From contig CAMLIY010000080.1 of the NCBI GenBank assembly GCA_946480125.1, positions 1-12,029 of the forward strand: a DNA stretch of 12,029 bases, in the 5' to 3' direction. Shown in pieces: positions 7,248 through 12,029 of this stretch. The DNA is from an uncultured Asticcacaulis sp. (lineage in GTDB: Bacteria; Pseudomonadota; Alphaproteobacteria; Caulobacterales; Caulobacteraceae). A program made the position numbers and the translations under genes. Every line of letters begins with the position of its first letter. Positions within the stretch are counted from its first letter, which is position 1. The notes beneath the pieces are model-generated. The model was not told where the DNA came from, ran no database searches, and saw only the letters and a program-made list of their open reading frames with translations.

Positions 7248-7682
7248 ATGATCCGTACCGCACAGGCCCATTGGGCCGGTAATGGCCAGCAGGGCGAAGG
7301 CACGCTGACAACGCAGAGCAAGGTGCTGAACAGCCAGCCCTATAGCTTCAAGCTCCGCTTTGAGAATGCGGATGGTCAGGCCGGCACCAATCCGGAAGAA
7401 CTGATCGCCGCGGCGCATTCCGGCTGTTTCTCCATGGCTCTGGCGTTCGCGCTGGGCGCGGGCGGGTTTACAGCCGACAGCATCGATACCGAAGCCGCGG
7501 TCAAGCTTGATCCGGCCGAAGGCGGCTTTGCGATCTCCGGCATCACGCTGAAACTGACGGCGAAAATCCCCGGTATTTCCCAGGAGCAGTTCGACGCCAT
7601 CGCCGCCGGTGCCAAGGCCAATTGTCCGGTCTCCAAGGCGCTGTCTTCGGTGCCAATCACGCTTGAGGCGACGCTGGTTTAG
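7248..7682 (+). CDS. osmC: OsmC-family peroxiredoxin (organic hydroperoxide reductase)
   Basis: The 144-residue cytoplasmic protein is full length for OsmC, from MIRTAQAHWAGN to LEATLV. It reduces organic hydroperoxides with a reactive cysteine pair: Cys60 in HSGCFSMAL and Cys126 in ANCPVSKAL. Arg37 and Glu51 (TNPEEL) are the usual residues that activate the peroxidatic cysteine. The ribosome site AAGGAGA, 7 bases before the ATG, is the strongest in the window with that of the old yellow enzyme, so high expression is likely. The gene is divergent from the MFS transporter across 138 bases, with no clear operator seen. Its TAG overlaps the TAA of the convergent glycosyltransferase by 4 bases, leaving no room for a terminator between them. 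Confidence 0.95.
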   Translation: MIRTAQAHWAGNGQQGEGTLTTQSKVLNSQPYSFKLRFENADGQAGTNPEELIAAAHSGCFSMALAFALGAGGFTADSIDTEAAVKLDPAEGGFAISGITLKLTAKIPGISQEQFDAIAAGAKANCPVSKALSSVPITLEATLV

Positions 7683-9106
7683 TCTGCGACAATCGGCAAC
7701 TGGCAATCCGCCGATTTAAGACGCCCGGTAAAGAGGCGGAAATCCGTTTTCTTGCCGGGCTTTTTCAATCTGGACACCGTGCCGACCTCGCTCAGGTCGG
7801 TGAAGCAGGTATCGAGCGTGGCGGCATATTTGGCCGACAACACGATCAGGGCGCGGTCTGTCGTTTTCGGTTGCGGCCAGGCGTAGCGGTCCCGTTCTGC
7901 CATGCCGATGACTGTAGCGTCCGGCATGTGCAGGCTGAGTTCGCCCTGGCTGTTATAATCGGTAGTGGCGATCCAGGCTGCACCGGTCTCCTTTTGTTTT
8001 GACTGAATATCCTGGGCGAGCTTTGTCCACCCCAGACCCAAGGCCGCCGTGCCGCTTTGCTGCGGCAGGATAGGGCTTAGTGCCATAAGCATCAAGGCAA
8101 TTACGCTCAAGCCAATGCCTGACTGCGCTGCCCATTTGCGCGCCCAGCCAAACTTGCCGCCTTCCGCACTTGCCGCCGCCAGCAGGACCAGACCGGGAAA
8201 GACCGGCGCCGGCCAATTGCCCTGGATGCGGTCATGAAAGACATGGACCAGCATATAGGCCAGAAAGGGCAGAGGCAGGGCGACGAGCAGGGTCAGGCTG
8301 GAGTCGCTGCGCTTTTTCCACCACGCCACGACGCCCAGGACCACAAACATAAATATCAGCGGATTGATCAGCAAAATCTGCGAGATCACAAATTCTGGCA
8401 AATACTGTGCCGTAAAATGCGCGCCTTCGATGCGACCAAATTGCTTGGTGAAGGTGATCCAGCCATGTTGGGCATTCCATATCAGGTTCGGTGCCATGGC
8501 GGCCACAGCGATCACACCACCCAGCCACGGCCACGGTGTCAGCAACCATTTGCGTGCAGGCCTGTCGAGCAGAAACCAGGCCATGACGCCTAAGCCTAAG
8601 AAAAAATTGGTATACTTGGCGTCGACGCCCAGTCCGGCGAAAAGGCCAAACACCAGCCACCACTGGCCCTTGCCACTGGCCTGTAACCTTGCCAGCGCCC
8701 ACAAGCCGCCGGCCCACATAAGCACGCTTGGCGGATCGGGGGTGGCGACAACGGAACCGATACTCAATAGCAAACAGGCATTTAGCCACAGCAGGGCGCG
8801 GCGGGCGATGGCTTCGCTGAAAAGCGTCTTGCCGGTATCGTAAATCAGCCAGCTCAAGACCGCGAAGCTGAGGACAAACGGCAGCCGCACCACCAGCGCC
8901 GCATCCGATAACCAGGTGAAAGCGCCGATCCACCACGCCACTATCGGCGGATGGTCATAATAGCCAAAGGCCAGGTGCTGCGCCCACAGCCAGTAATAGC
9001 TCTCGTCCGGCACCAGCCCCGTGCAAGCCGCCGCCATCAGACGCAGCAGCATCAACCCCGTAAGCAGGGGCAGGTAAGGTATTGTCTTCATGCGGGTCAG
9101 TTGCAT
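7679..9106 (-). CDS. GT39/ArnT-like membrane glycosyltransferase
   Basis: The 475-residue polytopic inner-membrane protein belongs to the dolichyl-phosphate-mannose/ArnT (PMT) superfamily. These enzymes take sugars from polyprenyl-phosphate donors on the periplasmic side. The first periplasmic loop holds PDESYYW (catalytic Asp34-Glu35) and then YYDHPPIVAWW (DHPP at 51-54), both hallmarks of the family. About ten hydrophobic helices follow. Residues from about 350 on form a soluble tail (TDYNSQGELSLH and on), as in bacterial members smaller than ArnT itself. Acceptor and sugar are unknown; lipid A or another envelope glycan is possible. Two ATGs are adjacent (9109 and 9106). AAGAGG lies 5 bases before the second and 2 before the first, so I take 9106. 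It is divergent from the old yellow enzyme gene. Confidence 0.88.
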   Translation of the reverse strand: MQLTRMKTIPYLPLLTGLMLLRLMAAACTGLVPDESYYWLWAQHLAFGYYDHPPIVAWWIGAFTWLSDAALVVRLPFVLSFAVLSWLIYDTGKTLFSEAIARRALLWLNACLLLSIGSVVATPDPPSVLMWAGGLWALARLQASGKGQWWLVFGLFAGLGVDAKYTNFFLGLGVMAWFLLDRPARKWLLTPWPWLGGVIAVAAMAPNLIWNAQHGWITFTKQFGRIEGAHFTAQYLPEFVISQILLINPLIFMFVVLGVVAWWKKRSDSSLTLLVALPLPFLAYMLVHVFHDRIQGNWPAPVFPGLVLLAAASAEGGKFGWARKWAAQSGIGLSVIALMLMALSPILPQQSGTAALGLGWTKLAQDIQSKQKETGAAWIATTDYNSQGELSLHMPDATVIGMAERDRYAWPQPKTTDRALIVLSAKYAATLDTCFTDLSEVGTVSRLKKPGKKTDFRLFTGRLKSADCQLPIVAD

Positions 9107-9217
9107 CATGGCCTCTTATTGGCGGGTTTTATCATGCCAGACAAGTTTCATCACAAAGTCACTGGCGCAAACGCGATAAAGCCTCCAGATATAGGCGGTC
9201 ATAAAAAGGAGACCTTC

Positions 9218-10306
9218 ATGAGCGCGCTGTTTTCTGCCTATACGCTCGGTGATCTGGTGTTGAAGAACCGGATCGTCATCTCGCCCATGTGTCAGTACTC
9301 GGCGGAAAATGGCCAGGCGACCGACTGGCATATGATCCATCTTGGGCATATGGCGCTTTCCGGCGCGGGCCTGCTGATACTGGAAGCCACGGCGGTCGAG
9401 CCTGACGGGCGCATATCGCCGGAGGACCTCGGTTTATGGGATGACGCCACCGAAGAAGCGCTCAAGCCCGTATTGGCGGCCATCCGGCGTTATTCTCATA
9501 TCTCCGTGGCGGTGCAACTGGCCCATGCCGGCCGCAAGGCCTCGACCTATGCGCCGTGGAAGGGCAATGGCCAGGTGCCGGCAGGCGAAGGTGGCTGGCT
9601 GACCCACGCGCCATCTGCCTTGCCTTATACGGACGACCAGACCACGCCGATCGCGCTTGACGCTGCGGGTCTTGAGCGCTTGAAAGAGGCTTTCGTGGCG
9701 GCGGCGAAGCGGGCGGATCGCCTCGGTATCGATGCCATAGAGGTCCACGCCGCCCATGGCTATTTGCTGCACCAGTTCCTGTCACCGCTGTCGAACCAGC
9801 GCACGGATGAATACGGCGGTGCGCTGGAAAATCGCATGCGCTTCCCGCTCGAAGTCTTTGAGGCCGTGCGCGCGGCCTTCCCGGCGGGCAAGCCGGTCGG
9901 TGTCCGTGTCTCGGCCAGTGACTGGGTAGAGGGCGGCTGGGATATTGACCAGACGGTTGCCTTAGCCAAAGAACTGAAAGCGCGCGGCGTGGATTGGATC
10001 GACGCCTCGTCCGGCGGTCTGTCGCCGCACCAGCAGATACCGTTGAAGGCCGGTTATCAGGTGCCGTTCGCTGAGGCCATCAAGGCCACCGGCATCCCCA
10101 CCTTCGCGGTGGGCCTGATCACCGAACCCAAACAGGCGGAAGAGATCATCGTCAGCGGCCAGGCCGATTTCGTCGCCCTGGCGCGGGGCATGCTCTATGA
10201 CCCGCGCTGGCCATGGCATGCCGCCGCCGAACTGGGCGCCCAGGTTGACGCGCCGCCGCAATATCTGCGCTCGCAGCCGCGGGAACTGAAAAATCTGTTC
10301 GGCTAG
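9218..10306 (+). CDS. Old yellow enzyme family NAD(P)H:flavin oxidoreductase (YqjM/XenA class)
   Basis: The 362-residue FMN-dependent TIM-barrel ene-reductase is cytoplasmic and reduces activated C=C bonds or nitro compounds with NAD(P)H. It begins with LFSAYTLGDLVLKNRIVISP, then CQYSAENG (Cys25, Tyr27). That cysteine tunes the flavin in the YqjM/XenA class and is absent from classical yeast-type enzymes. HAGRKAS is at 103-109. His177 and His180 (EVHAAHGYL) bind the substrate carbonyl, with Tyr182 next to them. SNQRTDEYGG follows, and Arg230 and Arg323 (LARGMLYDP) suit FMN phosphate binding. AAGGAG lies about 6 bases before the ATG. An upstream in-frame extension over the divergent gene has no family match. 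The TAG overlaps the stop of the convergent rhodanese gene by 4 bases. The natural substrate is not readable. Confidence 0.95.
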   Translation: MSALFSAYTLGDLVLKNRIVISPMCQYSAENGQATDWHMIHLGHMALSGAGLLILEATAVEPDGRISPEDLGLWDDATEEALKPVLAAIRRYSHISVAVQLAHAGRKASTYAPWKGNGQVPAGEGGWLTHAPSALPYTDDQTTPIALDAAGLERLKEAFVAAAKRADRLGIDAIEVHAAHGYLLHQFLSPLSNQRTDEYGGALENRMRFPLEVFEAVRAAFPAGKPVGVRVSASDWVEGGWDIDQTVALAKELKARGVDWIDASSGGLSPHQQIPLKAGYQVPFAEAIKATGIPTFAVGLITEPKQAEEIIVSGQADFVALARGMLYDPRWPWHAAAELGAQVDAPPQYLRSQPRELKNLFG

Positions 10307-10830
10307 GTGTGGTTCCACGGCATTCTGGCCATCAGAATGCCCAGCCCACAAAAGCCGGTCAGGCCGGCGATGGTCAGGCCTGTGCCAAAAATCGCGGCCA
10401 GGGCGATAAAGTACGGAGAAACCAGCAGACTGAGCGCGACTGTCGCCAGCAAGCCAAGGCCTATTGTGAGTTGGATTTGACGGTCGAGCGGCAGTGGCGG
10501 CCGACGTGTGACCGGGCTCAGGCTTTTCAGGCCGGCGGCATTCCAGGCACTTATGCCGCCTTCCAGATTGTAAATCTCCAGTGCCGGATTTTGCGCCAAA
10601 AGCTTCTCCGCCGCGGTCTGGCCGCGTCCGCCTTTGAGGCAATGAAGCACCAGTGCCTTGCCGGTCATATCCGGCAAGGCCGCCGTGTTGATATGGCCCA
10701 GCGGGATGAGATGCGCGCCGGCAATGCGATTGGCGCTGTGCTCCGCCGGCTCGCGCACATCAATCAGCAGGGCTTCATCGTGGGAGAGCCATTGGTTCAG
10801 GGTGTGGGGATCAACCGGTTTAACAGACAT
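10303..10830 (-). CDS. Rhodanese with C-terminal membrane domain (YgaP-like)
   Basis: The 175-residue protein has a rhodanese domain (about 5-102) with VREPAEHSANRI, and the active-site loop HCLKGGRG with catalytic Cys64, which would carry a persulfide. After a basic linker (109-117), two hydrophobic segments (about 118-139 and 141-166) form a membrane anchor like the DUF2892 part of E. coli YgaP. It probably moves sulfane sulfur at the inner membrane. It lies 33 bases after the ArsR-type regulator gene on the same strand, the same order as ygaV-ygaP in E. coli. A second copy of the operator palindrome sits in that short gap, so it may have its own promoter. The ribosome site is weak (GAAAG). 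Confidence 0.92.
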   Translation of the reverse strand: MSVKPVDPHTLNQWLSHDEALLIDVREPAEHSANRIAGAHLIPLGHINTAALPDMTGKALVLHCLKGGRGQTAAEKLLAQNPALEIYNLEGGISAWNAAGLKSLSPVTRRPPLPLDRQIQLTIGLGLLATVALSLLVSPYFIALAAIFGTGLTIAGLTGFCGLGILMARMPWNHT

Positions 10831-10845
10831 GATTAGACTTTCATT

Positions 10846-10859
10846 TTAGATAATGCTAA
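10846..10859. promoter_or_regulatory. Second operator copy of the ArsR-type regulator, before the rhodanese gene
   Basis: TTAG-ATAATG-CTAA matches the core of the larger palindrome at 11196-11217 (TTAG-ATAATT-CTAA) in 13 of 14 bases. It lies 16 bases before the rhodanese start, in the 33-base gap after the regulator gene. An extra half-site-like ATTAGA occurs at 10832-10837. A TTGCAA (10876-10871, minus) upstream could be a -35, but the -10 is poor. Binding by the adjacent regulator is inferred from this repetition. Confidence 0.7.
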
Positions 10860-10863
10860 TTTA

Positions 10864-11187
10864 TCAAACGTTGCAATACATGAGATAGAGAGTCGAAAGG
10901 ATGGCGCCAACCTTAGGGTCTTTGATGGCGTAGTAAACCTGCTGGCCCTGCTTATCGGCGCTGATCAGCCCCTGTTCGCGCATTTTCGCCAGATGCTGAG
11001 ACAGGGCGGATTGCGATAAATTAAGCATTTCATTCAATTCACCAACGGATTTTCCCCCTTTCACCAGGTGGCAGAGGATCAAAAGGCGATGGCGATTGGC
11101 CAGCAGTTTCAGCATAGCTTCAGCCTCTCCGGCACTGCGTTCCATGACATCCAGTGGCGCGGCGGATATATTTTTTTGCGTGTTCAT
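10864..11187 (-). CDS. ArsR-family regulator, BigR/SqrR/YgaV-like persulfide sensor
   Basis: The 107-residue winged-helix repressor has Cys39 in NRHRLLILCHLVKGG and Cys105 in YLMYCNV. This pair occupies the positions of the reactive cysteines of SqrR, BigR and YgaV, which sense hydrogen sulfide-derived persulfides by forming a sulfur bridge. The recognition helix region is LSQSALSQHLAKMREQGLI (57-75). The arsenic-sensing ELCVCDL-type motif is absent, so metal sensing is less likely. The ATG at 11187 gives the family's usual distance to the first cysteine; the internal ATG at 11145 would shorten the N-terminus. No ribosome site precedes 11187 and the predicted promoter places the transcript start there, so the mRNA may be leaderless. 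Likely targets are its own operon with the rhodanese and the divergent AhpD-like gene. Confidence 0.92.
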   Translation of the reverse strand: MNTQKNISAAPLDVMERSAGEAEAMLKLLANRHRLLILCHLVKGGKSVGELNEMLNLSQSALSQHLAKMREQGLISADKQGQQVYYAIKDPKVGAILSTLYLMYCNV

Positions 11188-11188
11188 A

Positions 11189-11216
11189 TTGCCAATATAT
11201 TAGATAATTCTAATAT
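11189..11216 (+). promoter_or_regulatory. Candidate promoter of the AhpD-like gene
   Basis: TTGCCA (11189-11194) and TAATAT (11211-11216) are 16 bases apart, matching 5 of 6 and 4 of 6 consensus positions. The regulator palindrome fills the spacer and the -10, so bound repressor would block polymerase. The predicted leader is about 35 bases. Confidence 0.5.
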
Positions 11217-11222
11217 AAGCAA
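11194..11222 (-). promoter_or_regulatory. Candidate promoter of the ArsR-type regulator gene
   Basis: On the minus strand, TTGCTT (11222-11217) and TATATT (11199-11194) are 17 bases apart, with a 5-of-6 -10 match. It overlaps the opposite promoter almost exactly, so one operator controls both. Transcription would start at about 11187, which is the regulator's own ATG. Confidence 0.5.
11196..11217. promoter_or_regulatory. Main operator palindrome of the ArsR-type regulator
   Basis: This is a perfect inverted repeat with 9-base arms, TATATTAGA (11196-11204) and TCTAATATA (11209-11217), around TAAT. AT-rich palindromes of this kind are typical of BigR-type operators. It lies between the divergent regulator and AhpD-like genes, and its core recurs at 10846-10859. 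Confidence 0.85.
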
Positions 11223-11257
11223 GAGGCGATCAAGCCTAAAGTTAGAAAGCGCAGTCC

Positions 11258-11602
11258 ATGTCGAAGTCATATCCTGAGATCACCCGCCGCATTTCCACCC
11301 AGCTGAAGGATCTGCGCAAAGATATCCCCGAAACCCTGCAAGGCTTTTCGGCCCTGGCGCAGGCCGCCAGCCGTGACGGTGCGCTGGACAAGAAAACCAA
11401 GGAGCTGATGGCCCTGGCCATTGGCATCGCCACGCACTGCGACGGCTGCATCGGTTTTCATACCGAGGCCTTGGTGCGTCTGGGCGCAACAAAACCGGAA
11501 ATCGAGGAAACGCTGGGCATGGCCATCTATATGGGCGGCGGGCCGTCCCTGATGTATGCGGCCGATGCCATGCTGGCCTTCGAGCAATTCAGCGCAGCGT
11601 AA
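11258..11602 (+). CDS. Small AhpD-like / carboxymuconolactone decarboxylase-family protein
   Basis: The 114-residue all-helical, predicted cytoplasmic protein has the motif KELMALAIGIATHCDGCIGF followed by His. Glu49, Cys61, Cys64 and His68 keep the spacing of Glu118, Cys130, Cys133 and His137 in mycobacterial AhpD, the proton relay and redox-active CxxC pair of that alkylhydroperoxide reductase partner. True carboxymuconolactone decarboxylases lack this CxxC, so a thiol-redox role fits better. It is divergent from the BigR-like regulator and shares its operator. A role in reducing persulfides, polysulfides or peroxides during sulfide stress is therefore inferred. The ribosome site is weak (AGAAAG about 10 bases upstream). 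No T-run terminator serves the plus strand after the stop. Confidence 0.92.
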   Translation: MSKSYPEITRRISTQLKDLRKDIPETLQGFSALAQAASRDGALDKKTKELMALAIGIATHCDGCIGFHTEALVRLGATKPEIEETLGMAIYMGGGPSLMYAADAMLAFEQFSAA

Positions 11603-11618
11603 GGCCTTGCGCCTCATT

Positions 11619-11647
11619 AAAAAAGGCCACGGATACCTCCGTGGCCT
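11619..11647 (-). terminator. Intrinsic terminator of the GH31 gene
   Basis: Read on the minus strand, a 9-base stem AGGCCACGG/CCGTGGCCT (arms at 11639-11647 and 11624-11632) with a 6-base loop is followed by a run of six T (complement of 11619-11624). The GH31 stop is 8 bases before it. On the plus strand the hairpin lacks a T-run after it. Confidence 0.9.
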
Positions 11648-11655
11648 GTCATAGT

Positions 11656-12029
11656 CTAGCGGACCACCTGAACCAGGGATGGCGCCGACTTGGCGAACGC
11701 CTTGTCACCGCCATTCACGGTCAGGCTTTGCGTGGCGTCGTTCCAGTGCAGGGTGGTGGTCACAGACCCCTTGCCTTTTTCGTAATCGTAGCTCACGCCA
11801 TCGTCGTCATAGAGGCTGAACTCACCATCCTTGCCAGGATAGACCCTGAGCGCGGTGATGGTCTGTTTCGTGGCGGTTGACTGGATATCCGAACCGACCG
11901 GCACGATCGAGCCGGCCTTGACGAACACCGGGATCTGATTGATCGGCGCCGCGACCTTGACCCACTGGCCGCCGGTCAGCTTTTCATTGGTCCAGTAGTT
12001 GTACCAGTCGGCGCCGGCCGGCAGGTAAA
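11656..12029 (-). CDS. GH31 alpha-glycosidase (alpha-glucosidase/alpha-xylosidase type), C-terminal end
   Basis: The gene enters from the right edge; only the last 123 residues are visible. They begin YLPAGADWYNYWTNEKLTGG, continue through VFVKAGSIVPVGSDIQ, and reach LRVYPGKDGEFSLYDDDGVS and YDYEKGKG. This is the characteristic GH31 ending: the proximal beta-sandwich (YLPAG..WY..W and the AGSIVP turn) followed by the distal DUF5110-type beta-sandwich. The catalytic barrel is outside the window, so glucosidase versus xylosidase cannot be decided. The family cleaves alpha-linked glucose, xylose or galactose from oligosaccharides, which would fit plant-polymer use. The final residues are LVQVVR and a TAG, with an intrinsic terminator just beyond. 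Confidence 0.9.
   Translation of the reverse strand, partial: YLPAGADWYNYWTNEKLTGGQWVKVAAPINQIPVFVKAGSIVPVGSDIQSTATKQTITALRVYPGKDGEFSLYDDDGVSYDYEKGKGSVTTTLHWNDATQSLTVNGGDKAFAKSAPSLVQVVR

Noticed and set aside
8951..9217. Upstream extension of the old yellow enzyme frame
   Set aside because: It lies antisense to the glycosyltransferase start. The family N-terminus begins at the ATG at 9218, which has a strong ribosome site.
10309..10836. Plus-strand open frame covering the rhodanese gene
   Set aside because: It is a mirror of the rhodanese coding strand with no recognisable domain. The minus strand has the catalytic loop and membrane tail.
10864..11187. ArsR-type gene considered as an arsenic or metal sensor
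   Set aside because: The metal-binding cysteine motif of the recognition helix is absent. The only cysteines are the Cys39/Cys105 pair typical of persulfide sensors, and the neighbour is a rhodanese rather than an arsenic gene.

Overview
The window is most likely chromosomal DNA from an alphaproteobacterium, probably of the Caulobacterales; Asticcacaulis-like is my best guess. This rests on the GC-rich codon use, the gene families and the short spacers, not on any marker gene. Twelve protein-coding genes are supported, two of them cut by the window edges. I see no tRNA, rRNA, CRISPR array, transposase or phage gene.

Left part (1-5037) looks like a plant cell-wall (pectin) sugar locus. It holds the start of an enolase-superfamily sugar-acid enzyme (minus), a divergent FadR-type GntR regulator (plus), and a minus-strand pair encoding an exported parallel beta-helix protein (GH141-like) followed by an exported GH28 pectinase-like enzyme. 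The pair overlaps by ATGA and is probably one translationally coupled operon. The 10-base motif CATAATACAT lies upstream of both minus-strand units, so one regulator, most simply the local GntR protein, may control both.

Middle part (5038-10306) is mostly housekeeping or stress genes. It has an exported SYLF-domain protein with a strong intrinsic terminator, a Spinster-like MFS transporter, an OsmC peroxidase, a GT39/ArnT-like membrane glycosyltransferase and an old yellow enzyme. Two convergent pairs end in 4-base overlaps of their stop codons.

Right part (10303-11602) is a compact, probably sulfide/persulfide-responsive module. An ArsR regulator keeps the two cysteines of the BigR/SqrR/YgaV group. 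It is followed by a rhodanese with a membrane tail (as in E. coli ygaVP) and is divergent from a small AhpD-like CxxC protein. Two near-identical palindromes (TTAGATAAT[T/G]CTAA) lie at the two control points. The first sits inside a pair of overlapping divergent promoters, and the regulator mRNA may be leaderless. The AhpD-like partner is the least expected member of the module and, to me, the most interesting lead.

The right edge holds the C-terminal end of a GH31 alpha-glycosidase (minus) with its own terminator, so carbohydrate genes flank the window on both sides.
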